Assembly (NCBI GenBank): GCA_945872425.1
Contig: CAMBZE010000012.1
Span: 1-34,222 of the forward strand
Direction: 5' to 3'
Length of the DNA: 34,222 bases
Source: Methylotenera oryzisoli
Lineage (GTDB): Bacteria; Pseudomonadota; Gammaproteobacteria; Burkholderiales; Methylophilaceae
Below the pieces are notes generated by a model. It was not told the DNA's origin. It did no database searches and worked only from the letters and a program-made list of their open reading frames with translations. Shown in pieces: positions 25,032 through 33,392 of this stretch. The position numbers and the translations under genes were made by a program. Numbering within the stretch: position 1 is the first letter of the stretch; each line of letters starts with the position of its first letter.

Positions 25032-25820
25032 ATGAAATTTACCCAAACTTTAATTGCTGTTGCCATTTTGGCTTTAGCCCCATCTGCTTTTGCAGCGGAT
25101 ACAGTGGCCACTGTCAACGGCAAGCAAATCAAGCAATCTATCTACGATTTAATCGTTAAAGATGCTACTGCCAGCGGTCAAAAAATTGATGACAACATCA
25201 AAGGTGCCATCATCAATGACTTAGTGAGTTCTGAACTTTTATATCAGGAAGCGCAAAAACTAGGACTTGATAAACAACCTGATTATATTGCGCGTGAAGA
25301 ACTTGGCCGTCGCAAGTTGCTAACCAGTGTATTTTTACAAGATTTCGTCAAGAAAAATCCTATTTCAGACGCAGACACCAAAGCAGCATACGAACAATAT
25401 AAAAAAGCTTATGGTGAAAAAGAATTCAGCGCTCGCCACATTCTGGTGAAAACTGAAAACGAAGCCAAAGACATCATTGCTCAACTTGGTAAAGGCGGCG
25501 ACTTTGCCAAGATCGCTAAAGAAAAATCATTAGACCCAGGCTCCAAAGAAAAAGGCGGCGACTTGGGCTGGTTCTCTCCAGCGACCATGGTAAAACCTTT
25601 CAGCGACGTGGCTGCCAATCTCCAAAAAGGCGCAATCTCGGTTAGCCCGGTACAAACGCAATTCGGCTGGCACGTGATTAAACTGGTTGATACCCGCGCC
25701 GCCCAGCCAATGGCTTATGATAAGGTAAAAGAAGGTTTACAAAAAAATCTTCAACAACGTAATGTAGAAAAAATGATGGCTGACCTACACAGCAAAGCCA
25801 AAATTGATATCACAAAATAA
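25032..25820 (+). CDS. Periplasmic parvulin-type peptidyl-prolyl isomerase
   Basis: The product is 262 residues. The signal peptide MKFTQTLIAVAILALAPSAFA is cut after residue 21, so it acts in the periplasm. A SurA-like helical chaperone part precedes one parvulin domain at about 133-227, with ARHILVKTENEA, GGDLGWFSPATMVKPF and QTQFGWHVIKLVDTR. It has a single PPIase domain, unlike SurA with two, so it is a PpiC/PrsA-like folding factor for exported proteins. GAGG lies 8 nt before the ATG. It ends the yciB operon and is followed by a terminator. Confidence 0.92.
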   Translation: MKFTQTLIAVAILALAPSAFAADTVATVNGKQIKQSIYDLIVKDATASGQKIDDNIKGAIINDLVSSELLYQEAQKLGLDKQPDYIAREELGRRKLLTSVFLQDFVKKNPISDADTKAAYEQYKKAYGEKEFSARHILVKTENEAKDIIAQLGKGGDFAKIAKEKSLDPGSKEKGGDLGWFSPATMVKPFSDVAANLQKGAISVSPVQTQFGWHVIKLVDTRAAQPMAYDKVKEGLQKNLQQRNVEKMMADLHSKAKIDITK

Positions 25821-25841
25821 AGTATCGGTTTTTTAAGGAGT

Positions 25842-25866
25842 GGGTTGAGTTTCAGACCCCTTTTTA
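25842..25866 (+). terminator. Terminator after the parvulin gene
   Basis: GGGTTGA (25842-25848) pairs with TCA-ACCC (25852-25859) across a 3-nt loop and one bulged G, followed by CTTTTTA. It separates the yciB operon from feoA. Confidence 0.6.
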
Positions 25867-25911
25867 TTTGTAAATTTAATACTTCAAAGCGCGCATCAAT
25901 AAAAATTATGC

Positions 25912-25930
25912 GATAATAAGAACCGTTATC
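25912..25930. promoter_or_regulatory. Fur box upstream of feoA
   Basis: GATAATAAGAACCGTTATC matches the 19-bp consensus GATAATGATAATCATTATC at 15 positions, with perfect outer hexamer GATAAT and pentamer TTATC. It is centred 39 nt before the feoA ATG, where a bound repressor would block the promoter when iron is plentiful. Confidence 0.8.
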
Positions 25931-25959
25931 ATTTACAAGTAAATGCCTGCTTAATTTAT

Positions 25960-26187
25960 ATGCAATTTTTATCTCAATTAAAGCCTGGTCAACATGCGCT
26001 TATCTCTGCAATTGAAGCAGAAGAGTCGCTCTTTCATCGGCTGTCAGCGTTAGGATTTCGCGTAGGAAAGCCTTTGAGCATTATGCGTCGTGCAAATTTT
26101 AATGGTCCACTCCATGTGCGCTTAGGCACTACCGATATTATTTTACGTAATATTGATGCTGCGCGCATTCAAGTGAACACTCTCTAG
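25960..26187 (+). CDS. feoA: Ferrous iron transport protein A
   Basis: FeoA (75 residues) is a small SH3-like cytosolic protein required for FeoB function. It shows the pattern LSQLKPGQHALISAI, then HRLSALGFRVGKPLSIMRR, and a C-terminal strand pair ending IDAARIQV. A Fur box precedes it, and feoB starts 12 nt after its stop, so the two form an iron-repressed operon. Confidence 0.92.
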   Translation: MQFLSQLKPGQHALISAIEAEESLFHRLSALGFRVGKPLSIMRRANFNGPLHVRLGTTDIILRNIDAARIQVNTL

Positions 26188-26199
26188 GATTCAACCCTG

Positions 26200-27990
26200 A
26201 TGAAGCGCATCGCACTACTGGGTATGCCCAACACGGGAAAATCTACCCTCTTTAACCGCATCAGTGGTGCCTCTGCAAGAGTGGGAAACTGGCCTGGTAT
26301 TACCGTAGATTTAATGAGTGCCAAGATACTCATGGGTGGCCACATCGCCGAACTCATTGATTTACCTGGCATTTATGACCTACATGGTTTTTCTGATGAC
26401 GAACAGGTGGTGCGTCATTTTTTAGCTAACAATCCAGTAGATTTAGTCATTATCCTGCTAAATAGCTCGCAAATTGATCGACAACTCTCGTTAGTACTGC
26501 AAATCAAAAAACTTAAGCTGCCAGCCGTTCTCGCATTGAATATGGCAGATGAGGCCAAACAGACTGGCATCACAATTGATACAGAAAGCCTTGAAAAAGC
26601 ATTACACATGCCCGTCATGCAAATTAGCGCAAAATATGGCGATGGTTTGCCTAAAGCATTGCAAGCTGCCACCCAGATTATCAACCAGAATCACAACGCC
26701 TCCAATCCCCAAGCGATTAGTCAACTGTTACAGGAAGATAATCAAATCGAACATGAAATGGAAGCTTTGATTCAACATCACGTGCATATTCCTGCGACGC
26801 TTTCAGATAATACAACAGACAAAATTGATAAAATCCTGCTGCACAAATGGTTGGGATTGCCATTATTTTTTATTGCAATGTATGTGTTATTTCAATTTAT
26901 CTTTACCGTTGGCAAACCATTGCAGGATGGTCTTGCCTGGGCACTGAATTTACTGCGGACTGAGGCTTTAAACCCTGCCTTCGCCACTAGCCCAACATGG
27001 CTAAGCGGCTTGATGTTAGATGGCATTTACAATGGGGTCGCCACCGTAGCCGCGTTTGTACCGATTATCGTACTGTTTTTTTTAGTGATGTCCATGGTGG
27101 AAGATAGCGGCTATTTATCACGCGCCGCCTTTCTGATGGATGCGCTCATGGCAAAAATGGGGCTGGATGGACGTGGCTTTGTGATGATGCTCATGGGCTT
27201 TGGCTGCAACGTGCCCGCACTCATGGGCACGCGTGTCATGCGCTCGCGCCCAATGCGCTTACTGACCATGCTAGTCATTCCATTCTCGCTATGTTCAGCA
27301 CGATTGCAAGTGTTTATTTTTATTATCGCCGCACTGTTTACAGCGCAACAGGCGCCCGTCATATTATTTGCACTCTATGCAATGAGCTTCTTGACCATGT
27401 TTATAACGGCTTTGCTCTTTCAAGGTCAATATAAAAATTCCGAACCGTTTATCCTGGAGTTGCCCCCTTACCGCTTTCCCACTCCAAGGCAAATCGTATT
27501 ACGTGGCTGGCAAGAAGTTAAACACTTTTTAGTTCGCGCCAGCAAATTCATTATCATTGGCGTAGTGCTGGTTTGGTTCATGACTCATTTTCCAAGCAAT
27601 GTGGCACCTGCCAGTGTTGGCACTTACGCAGGTCAAATAGGTGTGTTATTTGCACCGATATTAGACCCGATAGGCATTAACCATGAGCTTGCGATTGCGT
27701 TGATTTTTGGATTTGTTGCAAAAGAAATCGTAGTTGGCGCACTCGCGGTGATTTACGGTTTGCAAGGTGATGCGCTCATGGTCCAGATGGCAACTCAAAT
27801 TGACTGGGTACAAGCCATGAGCTTTATGCTATTTACGCTTATTTATACACCTTGTCTTTCTACCATTGCCACACTAAAAAGTGAATCCAGAAGCGCCGCA
27901 TTCATGTGGCTATCTATCGCTTGGTCACTAGGCCTAGCCTGGATAGTAAGTTTTGTGTTTTACCAAAGCGCGAGGGCGCTGGGGTTTTAA
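26200..27990 (+). CDS. feoB: Ferrous iron transporter FeoB, short form
   Basis: FeoB (596 residues) imports Fe2+ across the inner membrane. The N-terminal G domain shows G1 GMPNTGKST (8-16), G2 threonine 35, G3 DLPG (54-57) and G4 NMAD (114-117), followed by a short helical spacer. The membrane part from about 215 has the Gate regions: GFGCNVPALMGTR, then PFSLCSARLQVF, and later YTPCLSTIATLKSE. It is about 175 residues shorter than E. coli FeoB, and the first Gate motif reads ARLQ where ARLP is usual. No FeoC follows. The gene ends with SARALGF and faces convergent glnB. Confidence 0.93.
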   Translation: MKRIALLGMPNTGKSTLFNRISGASARVGNWPGITVDLMSAKILMGGHIAELIDLPGIYDLHGFSDDEQVVRHFLANNPVDLVIILLNSSQIDRQLSLVLQIKKLKLPAVLALNMADEAKQTGITIDTESLEKALHMPVMQISAKYGDGLPKALQAATQIINQNHNASNPQAISQLLQEDNQIEHEMEALIQHHVHIPATLSDNTTDKIDKILLHKWLGLPLFFIAMYVLFQFIFTVGKPLQDGLAWALNLLRTEALNPAFATSPTWLSGLMLDGIYNGVATVAAFVPIIVLFFLVMSMVEDSGYLSRAAFLMDALMAKMGLDGRGFVMMLMGFGCNVPALMGTRVMRSRPMRLLTMLVIPFSLCSARLQVFIFIIAALFTAQQAPVILFALYAMSFLTMFITALLFQGQYKNSEPFILELPPYRFPTPRQIVLRGWQEVKHFLVRASKFIIIGVVLVWFMTHFPSNVAPASVGTYAGQIGVLFAPILDPIGINHELAIALIFGFVAKEIVVGALAVIYGLQGDALMVQMATQIDWVQAMSFMLFTLIYTPCLSTIATLKSESRSAAFMWLSIAWSLGLAWIVSFVFYQSARALGF

Positions 27991-28059
27991 TCGTTAATGG
28001 ATTAAATCCTGCCCTTAAAATGGCTGGCATAGAAACTTAATTAAACTTGAACAACCTTC

Positions 28060-28108
28060 AAATCAAGCAAGTGCTGAATGCAGAGGCAGCAACCCACCCA
28101 CTTGATTT
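28060..28108. repeat. Inverted repeat between feoB and glnB
   Basis: AAATCAAG (28060-28067) and CTTGATTT (28101-28108) are perfect 8-bp complements 33 nt apart, just beyond the glnB stop, in the convergent gap. The long loop makes it a doubtful terminator. Confidence 0.3.
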
Positions 28109-28110
28109 TA

Positions 28111-28494
<384 letters not shown>

Positions 28495-28523
28495 CTATAA
28501 ATGCATTTTTTGCGCACATCTCG

Positions 28524-30122
28524 CTACGCAGATAACTTAACCGTAATAGGATAACGCCTGTCTTTACCAAAACCTTTGTGCGTAATACGCACACCCACCG
28601 GTGATTGGCGGCGCTTATATTCGTTTCTATCTATCATCGCAATCACATGATTCACATCAGAAACCACGTATCCTTGAGCAATAATATCCTCGCGACCAAG
28701 GTCATCTTCAACATAGGCCTTGATAATGCCATCCAACACATCGTAAGGCGGCAGGCTATCCTGATCTAATTGATTCGCGCGTAACTCTGCTGAAGGCGGC
28801 CTGGTAATAATACGTTCCGGGATCACGCTTGATAACGTATTTCGATAGTTTGATAGTTGGTACACCAGTGTTTTAGGTACATCTTTTAATAAAGCAAAGC
28901 CGCCAGCCATATCCCCATAGAGTGTGCAATACCCCACCGCCATTTCGCTCTTGTTACCTGTTGTGACAACAATACTACCCAATTTATTGGAGATTGCCAT
29001 GAGCAACATACCGCGAATGCGCGCTTGTAAATTCTCTTCAGTGGCATCAAATGCCAAGTCGCCAAACTGCGGCGCGAGCGCTACCAAATACGCGTCCAGT
29101 AAAGGTTTGATGGCAATTTCACTATATTTCACACCCAGTATATTGGCCATTTCACGTGCATCATTCACGCTCATATCAGCCGTGAATTCAGACGGCATCA
29201 TCACCGCGTGCACTTTTTCGGCCCCTAGCGCATCTACTGCCAACGCCAGCGTTAAGGCCGAGTCTACGCCACCGGACAAACCCAATACCACGCCGGGAAA
29301 CCCATTTTTCTGTATGTAGTCAGCAAGCCCGAGTTTTAACGCAGTGTAAACAGAAGCCTCCAGAGTCAGCGGCTCAGCAATCATCCCTGTGAGTGGCGTT
29401 GCACCTTCAAACTCAATACACGCCAACACGGATTCAAACGCTGGCAGTTCATGCGTTAATATGCCACCGGCATCCAGCACAAACGATGCGCCATCAAATA
29501 CCAACTCATCTTGCCCACCCACCATATTGGTGTAGATAATAGGTAGCCGGGTGTCTAACACGCGCTGACCCAGCTTCTCCATACGCGTCGATTGTTTTTC
29601 CATATGGAATGGTGAAGCGTTCAACACAATCAATAATTCTGCGCCGGCGGATTTTGCTAATAAGGCAGGTGCCGACTCCCACACATCGGCACAAATCAGC
29701 ACCCCGATTTTGACGCCTGCATGCTCAAACACCAATGCGTCACTGCCGGATGCAAAGTAACGTTTTTCATCAAAAACACCATAATTTGGCAGCGCGTGCT
29801 TGTGATAGGTTGCGACTACTTTACCATCCTGCAAAACAGATGCGGCGTTGAAGCAATCTTCACCCACCCGGTGCGGATGCCCCACAATCACAGTGATCCC
29901 CTTCAATTGCGTACTCATGCCAGTTAATGCAACATCGCACGCCTGTAAAAAATCTGCGCGTAACAGCAGGTCTTCCGGCGGGTAACCACATAATGAAAGC
30001 TCAGGCATCACCAGCAAAGTTGCGCCTTGGGCGCTTGCCAGCGTTGCATTCTCAATGATTTTTTTTGCGTTGCCTGCAATATCGCCGACGATACAATTGA
30101 TTTGCGCGATCGCGATTTTCAT
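28524..30122 (-). CDS. nadE: Glutamine-dependent NAD+ synthetase
   Basis: NadE (532 residues) amidates nicotinic acid adenine dinucleotide, the last step of NAD+ synthesis. The N-terminal nitrilase-type glutaminase has the triad E41 (MPELSLCGYPPE), K108 (YHKHALPNYG) and C144 (LICADVWE). The C-terminal synthetase has the ATP-pyrophosphatase loop LGLSGGVDSALT and the segments TTGNKSEMAVGYCTLYGDMAGGFALLKDVPKT and PPSAELRANQLDQDSLPPYDVLD. It is the bacterial short two-domain form. It lies 54 nt after the ankyrin gene and 74 nt before glnB. Confidence 0.95.
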   Translation of the reverse strand: MKIAIAQINCIVGDIAGNAKKIIENATLASAQGATLLVMPELSLCGYPPEDLLLRADFLQACDVALTGMSTQLKGITVIVGHPHRVGEDCFNAASVLQDGKVVATYHKHALPNYGVFDEKRYFASGSDALVFEHAGVKIGVLICADVWESAPALLAKSAGAELLIVLNASPFHMEKQSTRMEKLGQRVLDTRLPIIYTNMVGGQDELVFDGASFVLDAGGILTHELPAFESVLACIEFEGATPLTGMIAEPLTLEASVYTALKLGLADYIQKNGFPGVVLGLSGGVDSALTLALAVDALGAEKVHAVMMPSEFTADMSVNDAREMANILGVKYSEIAIKPLLDAYLVALAPQFGDLAFDATEENLQARIRGMLLMAISNKLGSIVVTTGNKSEMAVGYCTLYGDMAGGFALLKDVPKTLVYQLSNYRNTLSSVIPERIITRPPSAELRANQLDQDSLPPYDVLDGIIKAYVEDDLGREDIIAQGYVVSDVNHVIAMIDRNEYKRRQSPVGVRITHKGFGKDRRYPITVKLSA

Positions 30123-30176
30123 TGGATGGGCGTTATTCTTTTAGACGTAAAAATAAAATGGGCTGAATCCGAATGG

Positions 30177-31130
30177 CTAATAACTACCGCCAGCGGCTTT
30201 AATCAATTGAATAATTTCCGTATGCTGACCTTTGAGCGCGTACACCAAGGCAGTCAGGCCATATTGGTCTTTAGCTTTCACTTTTGCATTGTTTTCAAGC
30301 AGCAGTTTGACTATCTCCGTTTGGCCATTATCTACGGCGATATGCAGCAAAGGCGTATCGTCTGAATCCAGATTATTCACATCAGCCCCTGCGGTTATCA
30401 ACGCTTTGGCTGCATTAAGCTGTGATTTTTTGACAGCCCAAGTCAGTGCCGTCCATTTTGAAAAGTCTTTCTGATTCAGTACCGCACCGTGCTTAACCAA
30501 TAAATCTATTACCGGGGCATGTCCTTCTCGCGCGGCCATCATCAAAGCCGTTGTTCCTAATTTATCGCGAGCAAGTAAATCTGCTTTATTATTGGCCAGC
30601 ACCGTCACCGTAGCCATATCACCACTTTTTGCGGCATACATCAATACCGTTCTGCCATCATCGCTCTTGGTATTAACATCTGCACCGTGTTTCAGCAACA
30701 GCTCAACCGTTTGTGAAAAGCCCGCCACTGCTGCCAAGCCAAATGCACTCCAGCCTGCACTATCTCTTACCCTGAAATCTGCACCCTTTTCCAACAACAC
30801 TGCTACTGAAGCCACATGGTTTTTCTTGGCAGCAAACATCAGCGCAGTCCAGCCCCCATTGTCTTGGGCATTGATGTCGGCGCCTTTACTGATAAGCACA
30901 GACACCACATCGGCCTTATCTTTACGCGCAGCGTACATAAGCGCTGTCATGCCATCCTCATCTTTTGCATTGGCACTGGCGCCACTGGCAAGCATGGCAT
31001 TGACGATAGCCAAGTCGCCTTTGGAGGCTGCTGTCAGAAGATAAGAAACGTCTTCTGTGGCAAGCGCTGGTGACATGGCAATGAATGCCATTAAAAATAA
31101 TGCGATAAAACGTTTAAGTAAAATGTGCAT
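30177..31130 (-). CDS. Exported ankyrin-repeat protein
   Basis: The product is 317 residues. A signal peptide, MHILLKRFIALFLMAFIAMS plus PALA, is cut after residue 24. The whole mature part is nine consecutive 33-residue ankyrin repeats with the usual G-TALM-AA pattern and D/N-G turns (for example MTALMYAARKDKADVVSVLI and WTALMFAAKKNHVASVAVLL). The first and last repeats are cap-like. No enzymatic domain is present, so it should be a periplasmic binding scaffold. It lies between sucD (75 nt upstream) and nadE (54 nt downstream) on the same strand. The binding partner is unknown; a link to succinyl-CoA synthetase or NAD synthesis is not implied by location alone. Confidence 0.88.
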   Translation of the reverse strand: MHILLKRFIALFLMAFIAMSPALATEDVSYLLTAASKGDLAIVNAMLASGASANAKDEDGMTALMYAARKDKADVVSVLISKGADINAQDNGGWTALMFAAKKNHVASVAVLLEKGADFRVRDSAGWSAFGLAAVAGFSQTVELLLKHGADVNTKSDDGRTVLMYAAKSGDMATVTVLANNKADLLARDKLGTTALMMAAREGHAPVIDLLVKHGAVLNQKDFSKWTALTWAVKKSQLNAAKALITAGADVNNLDSDDTPLLHIAVDNGQTEIVKLLLENNAKVKAKDQYGLTALVYALKGQHTEIIQLIKAAGGSY

Positions 31131-31180
31131 ACGATTGATTAAAGCATCGCTTTCCTGGCAAATATTTGATGGATTATTTT

Positions 31181-31212
31181 TTGTTACGCCTACTTTTTGT
31201 TATGCCTACTTT
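31181..31212. repeat. 16-bp tandem duplication over the sucD stop codon
   Basis: TTGTTACGCCTACTTT (31181-31196) and TTGTTATGCCTACTTT (31197-31212) are adjacent and differ at one base. The second copy contains the sucD stop codon and last lysine codon on the minus strand. Slippage is a simple explanation. Confidence 0.6.
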
Positions 31213-32084
31213 TTCTTATCAATGGCCGCAAGCACGGCTTCACCCAAACCGGCAGGCGAGCTTGCGACCACTGCACCGGCAAGTTCCAGCGCGCGAATTT
31301 TATCTACAGCCTTACCGCTACCGCCGGAGATAATCGCTCCAGCATGCCCCATGCGCTTGCCAGCCGGTGCAGTTTGGCCGGCGATATAGGCCGCCACCGG
31401 CTTGGTCACATTGCTTTTAATGAACTCTGCTGCTGCCTCTTCATCGGAGCCACCGATTTCGCCCACCATAATAATGGCTTCAGTTTCATCATCCGCTTCA
31501 AACATCTGCAAACACTCAATAAAATTCAGGCCTTTAATCGGATCACCACCAATGCCCACACAAGTGCTTTGACCCAGTTTCAACGCGGTGGTTTGATGCA
31601 CCGCTTCGTAAGTGAGCGTGCCGGAGCGTGAAACCACGCCCACTTTGCCGCGCAAGTGAATGCTACCCGGCATGATGCCAATTTTACATTCGTCCGGCGT
31701 AATCACACCCGGGCAGTTTGGGCCAATCAATTTGGTACCATTTGCTTTCAAGGCGGCTTTTACATTGAGCATATCCAACACCGGAATACCTTCGGTGATA
31801 CAGATAATCAGCTCAATACCGGCATCACTCGCCTCTAAAATAGAGTCAGCAGCAAATGCCGGTGGTACATAAATGACACTGGCATTGGCACCTGTAGTAC
31901 GCACCGCGTCACGCATGGTATTAAACACCGGCAAGCCAAGGTGTAACTGCCCACCCTTGCCCGGCGTAACGCCACCGACCACTTTTGTGCCATAAGCCAG
32001 CGCCTGTTCAGAGTGAAACGTACCCTGCTTGCCGGTGAAGCCTTGGCAAAGCACCCTGGTGTTTTTATTCACTAAAATACTCAT
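31206..32084 (-). CDS. sucD: Succinate--CoA ligase, alpha subunit
   Basis: SucD (292 residues) binds CoA and carries the phosphohistidine of succinyl-CoA synthetase. The CoA-binding Rossmann motif is [17 protein letters not shown] near residue 14. [18 protein letters not shown] is the family segment, and the active-site histidine is in [14 protein letters not shown]. The start overlaps the sucC stop by ATGA. The C terminus ends in KKK, within a small tandem duplication. MtkB (malate thiokinase) is a homologous alternative; the overall sequence reads as SucD. Confidence 0.93.
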   Translation of the reverse strand: MSILVNKNTRVLCQGFTGKQGTFHSEQALAYGTKVVGGVTPGKGGQLHLGLPVFNTMRDAVRTTGANASVIYVPPAFAADSILEASDAGIELIICITEGIPVLDMLNVKAALKANGTKLIGPNCPGVITPDECKIGIMPGSIHLRGKVGVVSRSGTLTYEAVHQTTALKLGQSTCVGIGGDPIKGLNFIECLQMFEADDETEAIIMVGEIGGSDEEAAAEFIKSNVTKPVAAYIAGQTAPAGKRMGHAGAIISGGSGKAVDKIRALELAGAVVASSPAGLGEAVLAAIDKKK

Positions 32085-33274
32085 GCCGCCACCGCGCCAT
32101 TCTCTGATGCACTGCTACGCACGGCATGAACTGCCTGTTGTGCGGCATCCGTTAAGCCTTCGGCTGAAATAATATTGAGTCCGCTGGTTTGTAACATTTT
32201 TTTACCTAAATCCACATTGGTGCCTTCTAAACGCACAATGACAGGAATTTGCATGCCGACTTCTTTCACCGCAGCAATAATGCCTTCCGCAATAATGTCG
32301 CAGCGCATGATACCGCCAAAGATATTAACTAGAATCGCTTTGACATTACTGTCCGCCAAAATAATCTTAAACGCTTTCGCCACAGTCTCCGCCGTTGCGC
32401 CACCACCCACATCCAAAAAGTTGGCAGGTGCGCCGCCATGCAGTTTAATCAAATCCATGGTGGCCATCGCCAGCCCGGCACCGTTCACCATGCAGCCAAT
32501 ATTGCCGTTTAGCGCAATATAATTTAAACCTGCGTGATGCGCGATCGCCTCTTTACTGTCTTCCTGACTCCAGTCACGCTGCTCTGCCAACGTTTTTTGG
32601 CGATAAAGCGCATTGTCATCCACACTCATTTTGCAATCCAACGCATATAATTTGCCATCCGTTGTCACCACGAGCGGGTTAATTTCCAGCAACGCTAAAT
32701 CATTTTCCTTAAACAGGCGGTACAACCCTTTAAGCAGCCTGGTAAAGGCGCCTACCTGATCTCCGCTTAAATCCAGCTTGAACGCCAAATTACGTGCCTG
32801 AAAATCCACTAGGCCATTTAATGGTTCACATATCTCCTGCAGGATTTTTTCAGGGCTGGTTTGTGCGATCTCCTCAATATCCATGCCGCCTGCGCTAGAT
32901 GCCACCACCACAATACGCTCCAAAGTTCTATCAACCAGCATAGAAAGATAAAGTTCACGGGCAATGGGCAACGTCTCTTCAACCAGCACTTGATTCACCG
33001 GTTGGCCATCGGGCGCATTCTGGTAGGTCACCAAGGTTTTACCCAGCAATTCGCTCGCCAGCTTTTGTGCTTCAGCAGCAGATTTCACCACCTTCACGCC
33101 ACCCGCTTTGCCTCGCCCACCCGCATGTACCTGAGCTTTTACTACCCAGGCATCACTGGCAATTTCGGTGGTGACTGCAACGGTTTCTTTAGCCACGGCA
33201 ACCACTTGACCACGCGGCACCGGAATGCCATATTTTTGTAGCAAAGTTTTGGCTTGATATTCATGCAAATTCAT
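32081..33274 (-). CDS. sucC: Succinate--CoA ligase, beta subunit
   Basis: SucC (397 residues) is the ATP-grasp subunit that binds nucleotide and succinate. The N terminus [20 protein letters not shown], the ATP-grasp lysine segment [60 protein letters not shown] and [16 protein letters not shown] are diagnostic. An Ala/Ser-rich tail of about 10 residues extends past the usual end. The MtkA alternative was considered; the IFGGIMRCD segment is SucC-like. It is divergent from serB across a 118-nt spacer, with no strong ribosome binding site before its ATG. Confidence 0.93.
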   Translation of the reverse strand: MNLHEYQAKTLLQKYGIPVPRGQVVAVAKETVAVTTEIASDAWVVKAQVHAGGRGKAGGVKVVKSAAEAQKLASELLGKTLVTYQNAPDGQPVNQVLVEETLPIARELYLSMLVDRTLERIVVVASSAGGMDIEEIAQTSPEKILQEICEPLNGLVDFQARNLAFKLDLSGDQVGAFTRLLKGLYRLFKENDLALLEINPLVVTTDGKLYALDCKMSVDDNALYRQKTLAEQRDWSQEDSKEAIAHHAGLNYIALNGNIGCMVNGAGLAMATMDLIKLHGGAPANFLDVGGGATAETVAKAFKIILADSNVKAILVNIFGGIMRCDIIAEGIIAAVKEVGMQIPVIVRLEGTNVDLGKKMLQTSGLNIISAEGLTDAAQQAVHAVRSSASENGAVAA

Positions 33275-33357
33275 AAAAATGACTCTAATTAAAGGTTGTG
33301 TACATTTTCTCGCAATTCAGACAAATGTGCTAGCAAAGTAATGTGAATCGACGAGTG

Positions 33358-33363
33358 TATAAT
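33358..33363 (+). promoter_or_regulatory. -10 element before serB
   Basis: A perfect TATAAT lies 29 nt before the serB ATG in the divergent spacer; the -35 region (about AAAGTA) is poor. The predicted start near 33370 would give a leader of about 23 nt. Confidence 0.45.
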
Positions 33364-33392
33364 CAATACTTTATAACAAAAGTCACTCCCAT

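Noticed and set aside
28060-28108. AAATCAAG/CTTGATTT pair as the glnB terminator.
   Set aside because: The loop is 33 nt and there is no T-run after the stem on the minus strand, so it is listed only as a weak repeat.
31206-33274. Malate thiokinase (mtkAB) of the serine cycle, tempting for a methylotroph.
   Set aside because: The beta subunit reads [16 protein letters not shown] and the overall pattern follows SucC/SucD; no serine-cycle neighbours are present.
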